DNA of 12,319 nt, from NCBI GenBank assembly GCA_964471755.1, contig CAYYJM010000194.1, positions 1 to 12,319 of the forward strand, read 5' to 3'. Position 1 is the stretch's first letter. Each line of letters opens with the position of its first letter. This DNA is from CAYYJM01 sp964471755. GTDB taxonomy: Bacteria; Planctomycetota; Planctomycetia; Gemmatales; Gemmataceae. Shown here piece by piece: positions 1 to 5,133 of this stretch. The notes beneath the pieces were generated by a model, which saw only the letters and a program-made list of their open reading frames with translations, was not told the DNA's origin and did no database searches. The position numbers and the translations under genes were made by a program.

Positions 1-805
1 AGCCCTCGGAAGAATTCGTCCACTCCCAGACGTTCCCGTGAAGGTCGTACAGCCCAAGGCCGTTCGGCCGATACGAACCAACCTTCGAGGTCTGCGCGAG
101 GTAGACACCCTTCGAGGCGTTGCCCGCGGGATAACGGCCGTTGAAATTCGCCTGGTCGGCTGACAGATCGTTCGTCGGATTATCGAGGTAGAACGAGAAC
201 CCACAGTGCGTCTTGCAGGTCGCTGAAGTTGCCGGAGAAGGCACCGGATTTCGACAAGAATATTCCCACTCCTCCTCCGTCGGCAAGCGGTACACCCAGC
301 CACTTCCCGATTTTTCTTCCGCGTTCAGCCGACGCAGAAACTCCTGGACATCGTCCCAGGAAACCTGCTCCACCGGGTAGAAGTCCAGGTTCCCGCCCCT
401 CTTCTTGAAGTGACTCGGATTGCTGCCCATCAGCGCCTTCCACTGGCGTTGCGTCACTGGATGGACGCCCAGGTAGAACGGCTGCTCGATCTTCACCAAC
501 CGGTCGCCGCACTCGCCACCGCCGCCGCCCATCCAGAATTCGCCCGGCGGAACCCACACCATCTCACCGGCCAAAGGACTCGTCCAGCGCGGCAGCGGCA
601 GCCGAACCCCGGACGCCAGCAGCGACCAGAGGTGGTCGTAATCGGCCTCGTTGCCATGTCCTGCGCGATACAGTCGCAGTGCCTCACCGCGCGGATCGCC
701 CTGATCCAGCAGCCAGTCGGTGAAGGCGGCCCAGGTCGCTTCCTCGTGCGGGGCTTCCACCAGCGACGCCTGAAAGCTCGCTTCCATCTCGGACGATAGA
801 CTCAT
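1..805 (-). CDS. Formylglycine-generating-enzyme (SUMF1)-like protein with TIGR02996-type N-terminus, C-terminus cut by window edge
   Basis: One uninterrupted minus-strand frame runs from ATG at 805 to the window edge, giving 268 residues and no stop. Residues about 8-50 (ALRLYRAG preceded by FTDWLLDQGDPRGE) match the TIGR02996 repeat-companion pattern seen in Gemmata-type planctomycetes. From about residue 80 the FGE-sulfatase fold follows: MVWVPPGEFWMG (82-93), FYLGVHPVTQRQW (110-122), PVEQVSWDDVQEF (144-156), RLPTEEEWEYSCR (173-185) and GLYDLHGNVWEW (251-262). No signal peptide is seen, so a cytoplasmic location is likely. The family includes enzymes that oxidise sulfatase cysteines to formylglycine, but many members have other or unknown roles. 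The two catalytic cysteines lie near the C-terminus, outside the window, so activity cannot be judged. A GGAG about 10 bases upstream supports the start. The gene follows tmk after 50 bases and may share the lipA-tmk transcript. Confidence 0.9.
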   Translation of the reverse strand, partial: MSLSSEMEASFQASLVEAPHEEATWAAFTDWLLDQGDPRGEALRLYRAGHGNEADYDHLWSLLASGVRLPLPRWTSPLAGEMVWVPPGEFWMGGGGGECGDRLVKIEQPFYLGVHPVTQRQWKALMGSNPSHFKKRGGNLDFYPVEQVSWDDVQEFLRRLNAEEKSGSGWVYRLPTEEEWEYSCRNPVPSPATSATCKTHCGFSFYLDNPTNDLSADQANFNGRYPAGNASKGVYLAQTSKVGSYRPNGLGLYDLHGNVWEWTNSSEG

Positions 806-855
806 GGGCAGCACTCCAGTCGCTCGAGGTCCGGCTCGGATATTCTCGGCCGATG

Positions 856-1458
856 TCACGCCAGGAGCCCGGCCGCTCGCTGGCGGATCGTCGCCTGAAC
901 GGCCTCGGCGTCGCCGCTGGCATCGACGACCGTCACGCGCTCCGGCCGGCGGCGTGCCTCGGTCAGGAAGCCCTGCCGCACCCGTTCATGATAGTCGGCC
1001 GGCCGGCTCTCCAGGCGATCGGCGGGCCGGCTGCGGCGCGTCGTCGCCACCTCGACGGGAAGATCCAGGACGAACGTATGATCCGGTTCCAGACCGCCGG
1101 TCGCCAGGGCGGCCGTCTGCCAGAGTTGTTCAACCGGCAGGCCGCCGGCGTGGCCCTGGTAGACGACATTGGCCAGCGTGAAACGGTCGCTGACGACGAT
1201 CTTGCCCTGGGACAGGGCTGGCCGGATGATCTCGTGGACGAGCTGGGCCCGGCTGGCCATGAAGAGCAGCGCCTCGGTCGGCAACGCCAGGTCGCCCCGG
1301 GAGTGAAGGAGGATCTGGCGAAGCTGGATGCCGAGCGCCGTGCTGCCGGGGTCCGAGCAGAGAATGGCCGGTCGGCCCTGGCCGACGAGCCACTCGACCA
1401 GGCCACGACATTGCGTCGTCTTGCCGCAGCCGTCGATGCCGTCCAGGGAGAGGAACAT
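856..1458 (-). CDS. tmk: Thymidylate kinase (dTMP kinase)
   Basis: The 200-residue protein has the normal length for bacterial thymidylate kinase, which phosphorylates dTMP to dTDP with ATP in the cytoplasm on the way to dTTP. The P-loop is GIDGCGKTT (7-15). The nucleotide-kinase DR motif is SDRFTLANVVYQG (90-102). The arginine-rich LID is RRSRPADRLE (141-150). The P-loop carries no arginine and the LID is arginine-rich, which fits the E. coli-type enzyme. The usual REPGGT segment reads SDPGSTALG (35-43), so the second glycine is replaced by serine; the rest of the fold looks intact. The start ATG lies one base after the lipA stop (TGA-C-ATG), which indicates translational coupling. The identity is secure; only the effect of the DPGST variant is open. 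Confidence 0.95.
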   Translation of the reverse strand: MFLSLDGIDGCGKTTQCRGLVEWLVGQGRPAILCSDPGSTALGIQLRQILLHSRGDLALPTEALLFMASRAQLVHEIIRPALSQGKIVVSDRFTLANVVYQGHAGGLPVEQLWQTAALATGGLEPDHTFVLDLPVEVATTRRSRPADRLESRPADYHERVRQGFLTEARRRPERVTVVDASGDAEAVQATIRQRAAGLLA

Positions 1459-1459
1459 G

Positions 1460-2341
1460 TCAGTGCGGAACCATCTCGTCGGCGTGGTAACTCGATCGCA
1501 CGAACGGGCCGGCCACCACCTTGGCGAAGCCCAGAGCTCGCGCCCGCTCGGCCAGGGCGTCGAACTCCTCCGGCGGAACGTAGCGCTCGACCGGCAAATG
1601 CGTCACCGTCGGAGCCAGGTACTGGCCCAGGGTCAGCGTGTCGCAGCGTGCCTTGCGCAGATCGGCCAGGACGTCGAACAGTTCGTCGATCGTCTCACCC
1701 AGGCCGAGCATCAGGCCGCTCTTGGTGATCGTCGCCGGCGAGCGGTCCTTGATGTACGCCAGGAAGTCGAGACTGCGCTGGTAGCTGGCACGCGAACGGA
1801 CGCGCCTGTAGAGACGCGGCACCGTCTCCAGGTTGTGGTTGAAGACCTCCGGCCGAGCCGTGAGGACGATGTCGATGGCAGCGGTGTTGCCGAGGAAGTC
1901 GGGCGTCAGGACCTCGACCGCGGCCCCGGTTCGTTCGCGGACGGCCAGGATGCAGCGGCGGAAGTGGTCGGCACCGCCGTCGGGCAGATCGTCGCGCGTC
2001 ACCGACGTGATGACGACGTGTTTCAGGCCCAGTCGAAAGCTGGCCTCGGCGACGCGCTCGGGCTCGTCGGCCTCGATCGTGTCGGGTTCGCCCTTCTCGA
2101 CCGAGCAGAAGCCGCACGGCCGGGTGCAGACATTGCCCAGGATCATGAACGTGGCGGTGCGACGCGAGTAGCACTCGGGCCGGTTGGGACAGCGAGCGTT
2201 GTCGCAGACGGTCTCCAGACGCAGCTCGCGGAGCAGGTTCTCGGTGTAGAAGTTGCCGTTGCCGTGCGGCAGCTTGCGCTTGAGCCAGGCCGGCAACCGG
2301 CGCTGCGGGGACGGCGTCTCGACCGTGGGAAGGGACAGCAT
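1460..2341 (-). CDS. lipA: Lipoyl synthase (radical SAM)
   Basis: Lipoyl synthase inserts two sulfur atoms into the octanoyl chain on lipoyl domains of 2-oxoacid dehydrogenases and the glycine cleavage H protein. The 293-residue product carries the auxiliary-cluster cysteines in CDNARCPNRPEC (C46, C51, C57), which is the CX4CX5C signature. The radical-SAM cluster cysteines are in CTRPCGFC (C72, C76, C79). The C-terminal RSSY (282-285) supplies the serine ligand of the auxiliary cluster. Other family segments are GNGNFYTENLLREL and TPDFLG. The frame stays open to an ATG at 2446, but I place the start at 2341: it has GGAGGAG ten bases upstream, gives the expected length, and the upstream extension runs into a repeat element. 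lipA is the first gene of a cluster with tmk. No lipB is visible in the window. Confidence 0.96.
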   Translation of the reverse strand: MLSLPTVETPSPQRRLPAWLKRKLPHGNGNFYTENLLRELRLETVCDNARCPNRPECYSRRTATFMILGNVCTRPCGFCSVEKGEPDTIEADEPERVAEASFRLGLKHVVITSVTRDDLPDGGADHFRRCILAVRERTGAAVEVLTPDFLGNTAAIDIVLTARPEVFNHNLETVPRLYRRVRSRASYQRSLDFLAYIKDRSPATITKSGLMLGLGETIDELFDVLADLRKARCDTLTLGQYLAPTVTHLPVERYVPPEEFDALAERARALGFAKVVAGPFVRSSYHADEMVPH

Positions 2342-2351
2342 GCGGGGACAT

Positions 2352-2358
2352 CTCCTCC
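2352..2358 (-). promoter_or_regulatory. lipA ribosome binding site
   Basis: The minus strand reads GGAGGAG ten bases before ATG 2341. It decides the lipA start against the in-frame ATG at 2446. The ATG at 2351 next to it is out of frame. Confidence 0.7.
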
Positions 2359-2392
2359 AGGCGGCCCGGACGTCGGAGCGGCCTCTCCTCTC

Positions 2393-2422
2393 AGTGTAGG
2401 GAATGCCAGGCGATCCGGACAA
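2393..2422 (-). promoter_or_regulatory. Possible sigma-70-type promoter for lipA-tmk
   Basis: On the minus strand TTGTCC (2422-2417, four of six consensus bases) is followed after 18 bases by TACACT (2398-2393, four of six). Transcription would start near 2386, giving a leader of about 45 bases. This rests on consensus likeness in GC-rich DNA only, so it is weak evidence. Confidence 0.3.
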
Positions 2423-2430
2423 GCGCGGCG

Positions 2431-2670
2431 TCCGACCCGGATGCATTGCCGTAGTTGCGGTCCAAAATGTAGGGTGGGCCGAGCGCTAGCGAGAGCCCAC
2501 CGATGAATCGGGAGCGCAGCGACACCGCAGAGGATCGGTGTCGCTGCGCTCCTGGGCGAGTGGTGGGCCGGCGCTGTTGTCTCCTTCACAGGGTACCAGG
2601 CCCTGGTGACGCTCTGGCCCACCCTACATTTTGGGCTGCAGCTACGAGGATGCACCCATCCGACCCGGAT
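2431..2670. repeat. MITE- or REPIN-like nested inverted-repeat element with 12-bp direct-repeat flanks
   Basis: Outer arms CCAAAATGTAGGGTGGGCC (2462-2480) and its exact reverse complement (2616-2634) match over 19 bases. The match extends outward imperfectly to 2441-2480 and 2616-2655, with about 33 of 40 positions paired. Inside are GCCCACC (2495-2501) and GGTGGGC (2562-2568). At the centre is a perfect 17-bp stem (2511-2527 with 2536-2552) around an 8-base loop. The sequence TCCGACCCGGAT occurs on both sides (2431-2442 and 2659-2670) as an exact direct repeat and could be a target-site duplication. No open frame inside looks coding and there is no transposase, so the element would be non-autonomous. 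The GTAGGGTGGG...CCCACC hairpin resembles repeats I associate with planctomycete intergenic regions. The whole lies between the divergent lipA and cyclophilin genes. Confidence 0.75.
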
Positions 2671-2676
2671 AGCCCA

Positions 2677-2705
2677 TTTCCAGCCGGGGTCGATCGCGAT
2701 ACAGT
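2677..2705 (+). promoter_or_regulatory. Possible promoter for the cyclophilin operon
   Basis: TTTCCA (2677-2682) and TACAGT (2700-2705) are separated by 17 bases, and each matches four of six sigma-70 consensus bases. The site lies just outside the inverted-repeat element and about 55 bases upstream of the first cyclophilin start. This is weak evidence by likeness only. Confidence 0.28.
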
Positions 2706-2759
2706 GGGGATGCAGTCCGGGCGTCGGAAACCGGACACAACCACGAGGAGAATGGTAGC

Positions 2760-3353
2760 ATGCGTTTGCATCTTTCCCTGGCCATGACGGCCCTGGTCCT
2801 GCTCGGTAGTACCGCCCGGGCGGCCAATCCGGTCGTCGTCATCGAGACGTCCCTGGGCAACATCAAGGTCGAGTTGAACGAGGAGAAGGCCCCGATCACG
2901 GTCAAGAACTTCCTCAAATACGTGGACAGCAAACACTACGACGGCACGATCTTCCACCGGGTCATCTCGGACTTTATGATCCAGGGTGGCGGCTTCAAGC
3001 CGGGCGTCGCCCAGGCCCAGACCAACGAGGACGTCAGCCGGCTGGAGAAGGCGACCGGCGATCCGATCAAGAACGAGGCCGGCAACGGTCTGTCCAACGT
3101 CAAGGGCTCCATCGCCATGGCCCGGACCAGCGATCCGGACAGCGCCACGGCCCAGTTCTTCATCAACACCGTGGACAACAAACGCCTCGATCGGAACGAG
3201 GATAGCGCCGGCTACGCCGTCTTCGGCAAGGTCATCGAAGGCCAGGACGTGGTCGAGAAGATTCGTGGAGTCAAGACCAAGGGCGTCACACGGGCGTTCC
3301 AGGACGTGCCGACCGCGGACATCGTCATCAAGTCGATTCGCCGGGCAAACTGA
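2760..3353 (+). CDS. Exported cyclophilin-type peptidyl-prolyl cis-trans isomerase
   Basis: The 197-residue protein begins with a signal peptide (hydrophobic LALAMTALVLLGS-type core, likely cleavage after ARA at residues 20-22), so it should act outside the cytoplasm. The cyclophilin domain follows: TIFHRVISDFMIQGGGF with the catalytic arginine and the F-M-Q set, then GSIAMARTSDPDSATAQFFIN and YAVFGKVIEG. It would isomerise X-Pro bonds during folding of exported proteins. The tryptophan of eukaryotic cyclophilins that binds cyclosporin is replaced in the segment NKRLDRN. Compared with the next gene it has an insert of about 11 residues after PGVAQAQ and a longer loop before YAVFG. GAGGAG (2745-2750) lies nine bases before the ATG. 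The closest functional parallel is E. coli PpiA, but orthology cannot be shown from sequence alone. Confidence 0.93.
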   Translation: MRLHLSLAMTALVLLGSTARAANPVVVIETSLGNIKVELNEEKAPITVKNFLKYVDSKHYDGTIFHRVISDFMIQGGGFKPGVAQAQTNEDVSRLEKATGDPIKNEAGNGLSNVKGSIAMARTSDPDSATAQFFINTVDNKRLDRNEDSAGYAVFGKVIEGQDVVEKIRGVKTKGVTRAFQDVPTADIVIKSIRRAN

Positions 3354-3365
3354 ACGAGCCCCATT

Positions 3366-3387
3366 TAGCCGCCGGCAAGCCGGCGGT
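3366..3387. repeat. REP-like hairpin (TAGCCGCCGGC family), single copy
   Basis: TAGCCGCCGGC-AA-GCCGGCGGT forms a perfect 8-bp stem (3369-3376 with 3379-3386) and a 2-base loop, 12 bases after the first cyclophilin stop. The same unit, including the leading CATTTAG, occurs after the HEAT-repeat gene at 12220-12245. In the transcript it could shield the upstream mRNA or reduce read-through between the two cyclophilins. No T-tract follows, so it is not a classical terminator. Confidence 0.75.
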
Positions 3388-3402
3388 TCATCGAGCCATC
3401 GA

Positions 3403-3407
3403 AAGGA
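3403..3407 (+). promoter_or_regulatory. Ribosome binding site that decides the second cyclophilin start
   Basis: AAGGA ends directly before ATG 3408, which is too close for initiation there, but lies nine bases before the in-frame ATG at 3417. The second ATG is therefore preferred. Confidence 0.6.
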
Positions 3408-3416
3408 ATGATTCTC

Positions 3417-3899
3417 ATGGCCAATCCGCGCGTACAGATCGAAACCTCGCAGGGCACGATCGTCCTGGAGCTGGAAGCCGAGAAGGCTCCGCTGACGGTT
3501 CACAACTTCCTGACCTACGTCGATGACAAGTTCTACGACGGAACCATCTTCCACCGCGTCATCTCGAACTTCATGATCCAGGGCGGCGGCTTCGAGCCCG
3601 GCATGAAACAGAAGGCGACACGGGCAGCGATCAAGAACGAATCGGGCAACGGCCTGTCGAACGTGCGCGGAGCCATCGCGATGGCCCGCACCAACGACCT
3701 CAACAGCGCCACGGCTCAGTTCTACATCAACACCGTGGACAACCTCTTCCTCGATGACAACAAGTACTGCGTCTTCGGCCAGGTCGTCGAGGGGATCGAC
3801 GTGGTGGACAAGATCCGGGCGGTCAAGACGGGGCGTCGCGGCGCGCACAGCGACGTGCCGGCCGAGGATGTCGTGATCCAGTCCATTCGCCGGGCGTGA
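3417..3899 (+). CDS. ppiB: Cytoplasmic cyclophilin-type peptidyl-prolyl cis-trans isomerase
   Basis: Starting at ATG 3417 the product has 160 residues, close to E. coli PpiB, and no signal peptide, so it should act in the cytoplasm. It shows the cyclophilin signature TIFHRVISNFMIQGGGF with the catalytic arginine, then GAIAMARTNDLNSATAQFYIN and YCVFGQVVEGIDVVDKI. The position of the cyclosporin-binding tryptophan holds phenylalanine (NLFLDDN), as in cyclosporin-insensitive bacterial cyclophilins. Roughly two thirds of residues match the preceding gene by eye, and both end in SIRRA, so the two probably arose by tandem duplication with gain or loss of the signal peptide. They lie 63 bases apart and probably share a transcript. 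The alternative start at 3408 would add MIL. Confidence 0.93.
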   Translation: MANPRVQIETSQGTIVLELEAEKAPLTVHNFLTYVDDKFYDGTIFHRVISNFMIQGGGFEPGMKQKATRAAIKNESGNGLSNVRGAIAMARTNDLNSATAQFYINTVDNLFLDDNKYCVFGQVVEGIDVVDKIRAVKTGRRGAHSDVPAEDVVIQSIRRA

Positions 3900-3913
3900 A
3901 TCCACCCCGGGCA

Positions 3914-3957
3914 GCGCGAAGGCGGCGGACAGAGGGAACGGCCCACCGCCTCCGCGC
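3914..3957. terminator. Possible stem-loop after the cyclophilin pair
   Basis: GCGCGAAGGCGG (3914-3925) pairs with CCGCCTCCGCGC (3946-3957) with one mismatch and a 20-base loop, 14 bases after the ppiB stop. No run of T follows, so termination is uncertain; it may instead stabilise the transcript. Confidence 0.3.
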
Positions 3958-3988
3958 GGCTCACCACCTTTAACCGGGAGTTCCCACC

Positions 3989-5041
3989 ATGCACGTCGTT
4001 CGAGCCATCGGGCTGATCGTCTTCATCGGAATGTTCGGTCCCTCTCTGATCCCTGCACAACCGCCGGCTCCGCCGACGTACCCGGCCATCAACCCGGCGA
4101 ACGCCCGTCTGGAACAAACGCTGGGTGGCCTGAAGGCGGCCGGCGTGGACATCGCGGCCAGCGACGCGATCGAGGGTCTGTTCGCCGCCTGCGAGGACCG
4201 CGGTCTGCACTACTGGACGGCCGACCTGATGCTCGGCGTCCGAGCCAGCCGGGCGGGCAACTTCGCCCTGCGCGGCCATGAGGGGCCGGTCCTGAGCGTG
4301 GTGGCTGGCGGTCCCGTCGTCGCCTCGGCCGGGGTGGACGGCAAGATCCTCCTCTGGGCACCGCCCGGCGACAAGGCCCGGCTCGTCCTCGACGCGAAGG
4401 GGCCGGTGCGAGCCCTGGCCCTGTCGGTCGATGGCAAGACACTCGCCTCCAGCGGCGAGGACGGCTCCATCCAGCTCTGGGACACCGAGAAGGGCCAGCC
4501 GGGAGCGAAGATCGCGGCGTCGAAGGACTGGGAACTCGCGCTGGCGTTCAGCGCCGACGGCAAGTTCCTCGCCGCGGGCGGCTACGACGGCAAGTGGCGT
4601 CTGTTCGCGGTGCCCGGCGGCCAGCCGGTTCGCGAGGCCGACGCCAACGCTCCGCCGGCGAAGAAGGAAGATCCTCGCGAGGTCAACGTCGTGACCGCCC
4701 TGGCCTTCGCGCCGGATGGCAAGACCCTGGCCGTGGCCGGCAGCGACGGCAAGATCTACCAGTTCCAGACCGACGGCAAGCTGATCCGGACCCTGACGGG
4801 CCATACGGCCGGCATCTCCGATCTGGTCTTTCATCCAACGGGCAGCCTGCTCGTCTCGGCCGGCAAGGATCGCACGATCCGTCTGTGGAACCCGACCAAC
4901 GGCCAGGCGATCAAGACGCTCGAAGGCCATGAGTCGTGGGTGCAGGGGGCGACGTTCTACCATCACGGGACGCACCTGGCGTCGGTCAGCGCCGACCGGA
5001 CGGTCAAGCTGTGGGATCTGAGCGATCCGACGAAGAAGTGA
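3989..5041 (+). CDS. Exported WD40-repeat protein
   Basis: The 350-residue product opens with a signal peptide (residues 1-24, ending LIPAQ), then a proline-rich linker and a short helical stretch up to about residue 90. Six WD40 units follow to the C-terminus. Recognisable blade ends are GKILLWAPP, GSIQLWDTEKG, GKWRLFAVPGG, GKIYQFQTDGK, RTIRLWNPTNG and RTVKLWDLSD; three carry a GH dipeptide (RGHEG, TGHTA, EGHES). A closed propeller usually has seven blades, so either the N-terminal part completes the ring or this is a six-bladed form. WD40 proteins are binding scaffolds; no enzyme motif is seen and the partner is unknown. GGGAG sits about nine bases before the ATG. The gene is 89 bases after ppiB on the same strand and may be co-transcribed. 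Exported WD40 proteins are typical of planctomycetes. Confidence 0.88.
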   Translation: MHVVRAIGLIVFIGMFGPSLIPAQPPAPPTYPAINPANARLEQTLGGLKAAGVDIAASDAIEGLFAACEDRGLHYWTADLMLGVRASRAGNFALRGHEGPVLSVVAGGPVVASAGVDGKILLWAPPGDKARLVLDAKGPVRALALSVDGKTLASSGEDGSIQLWDTEKGQPGAKIAASKDWELALAFSADGKFLAAGGYDGKWRLFAVPGGQPVREADANAPPAKKEDPREVNVVTALAFAPDGKTLAVAGSDGKIYQFQTDGKLIRTLTGHTAGISDLVFHPTGSLLVSAGKDRTIRLWNPTNGQAIKTLEGHESWVQGATFYHHGTHLASVSADRTVKLWDLSDPTKK

Positions 5042-5047
5042 GCCCCC

Positions 5048-5128
5048 GGCGAGCGTGGGGCGTCAGCCCCATGACCGCCGGTACGCGGCGAAGACGAAGA
5101 GTCATGGGGCGTAAGCCCCACGCTCGCC
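5048..5128. repeat. REPIN-like inverted pair of GTGGGGC hairpins between convergent genes
   Basis: GGCGAGCGTGGGGC (5048-5061) plus CCCCATGAC (5067-5075) are matched exactly by the reverse complements at 5115-5128 and 5101-5109. A 5-base mismatched segment lies in each arm and there is a 25-base centre. Each arm also folds on itself (GGGGC-gtca-GCCCC; GGGGC-gtaa-GCCCC). The element fills the gap between the WD40 stop (5041) and the stop of the convergent gene (5134). It could serve as a bidirectional transcription barrier. The sequence family differs from both other repeat families in the window. Confidence 0.8.
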
Positions 5129-5133
5129 AGACG

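Noticed and set aside
2342..2446. N-terminal extension of LipA to the ATG at 2446
   Set aside because: The extension has no family likeness, begins inside the repeat element, and a strong ribosome binding site serves the ATG at 2341.
1328..2506. A 392-codon plus-strand open frame
   Set aside because: It is antisense to lipA, whose cysteine motifs are unmistakable.
2586..3905. A 439-codon open frame on the minus strand
   Set aside because: It is antisense to both cyclophilins and mirrors them twice, as expected for a shadow of a duplicated gene.
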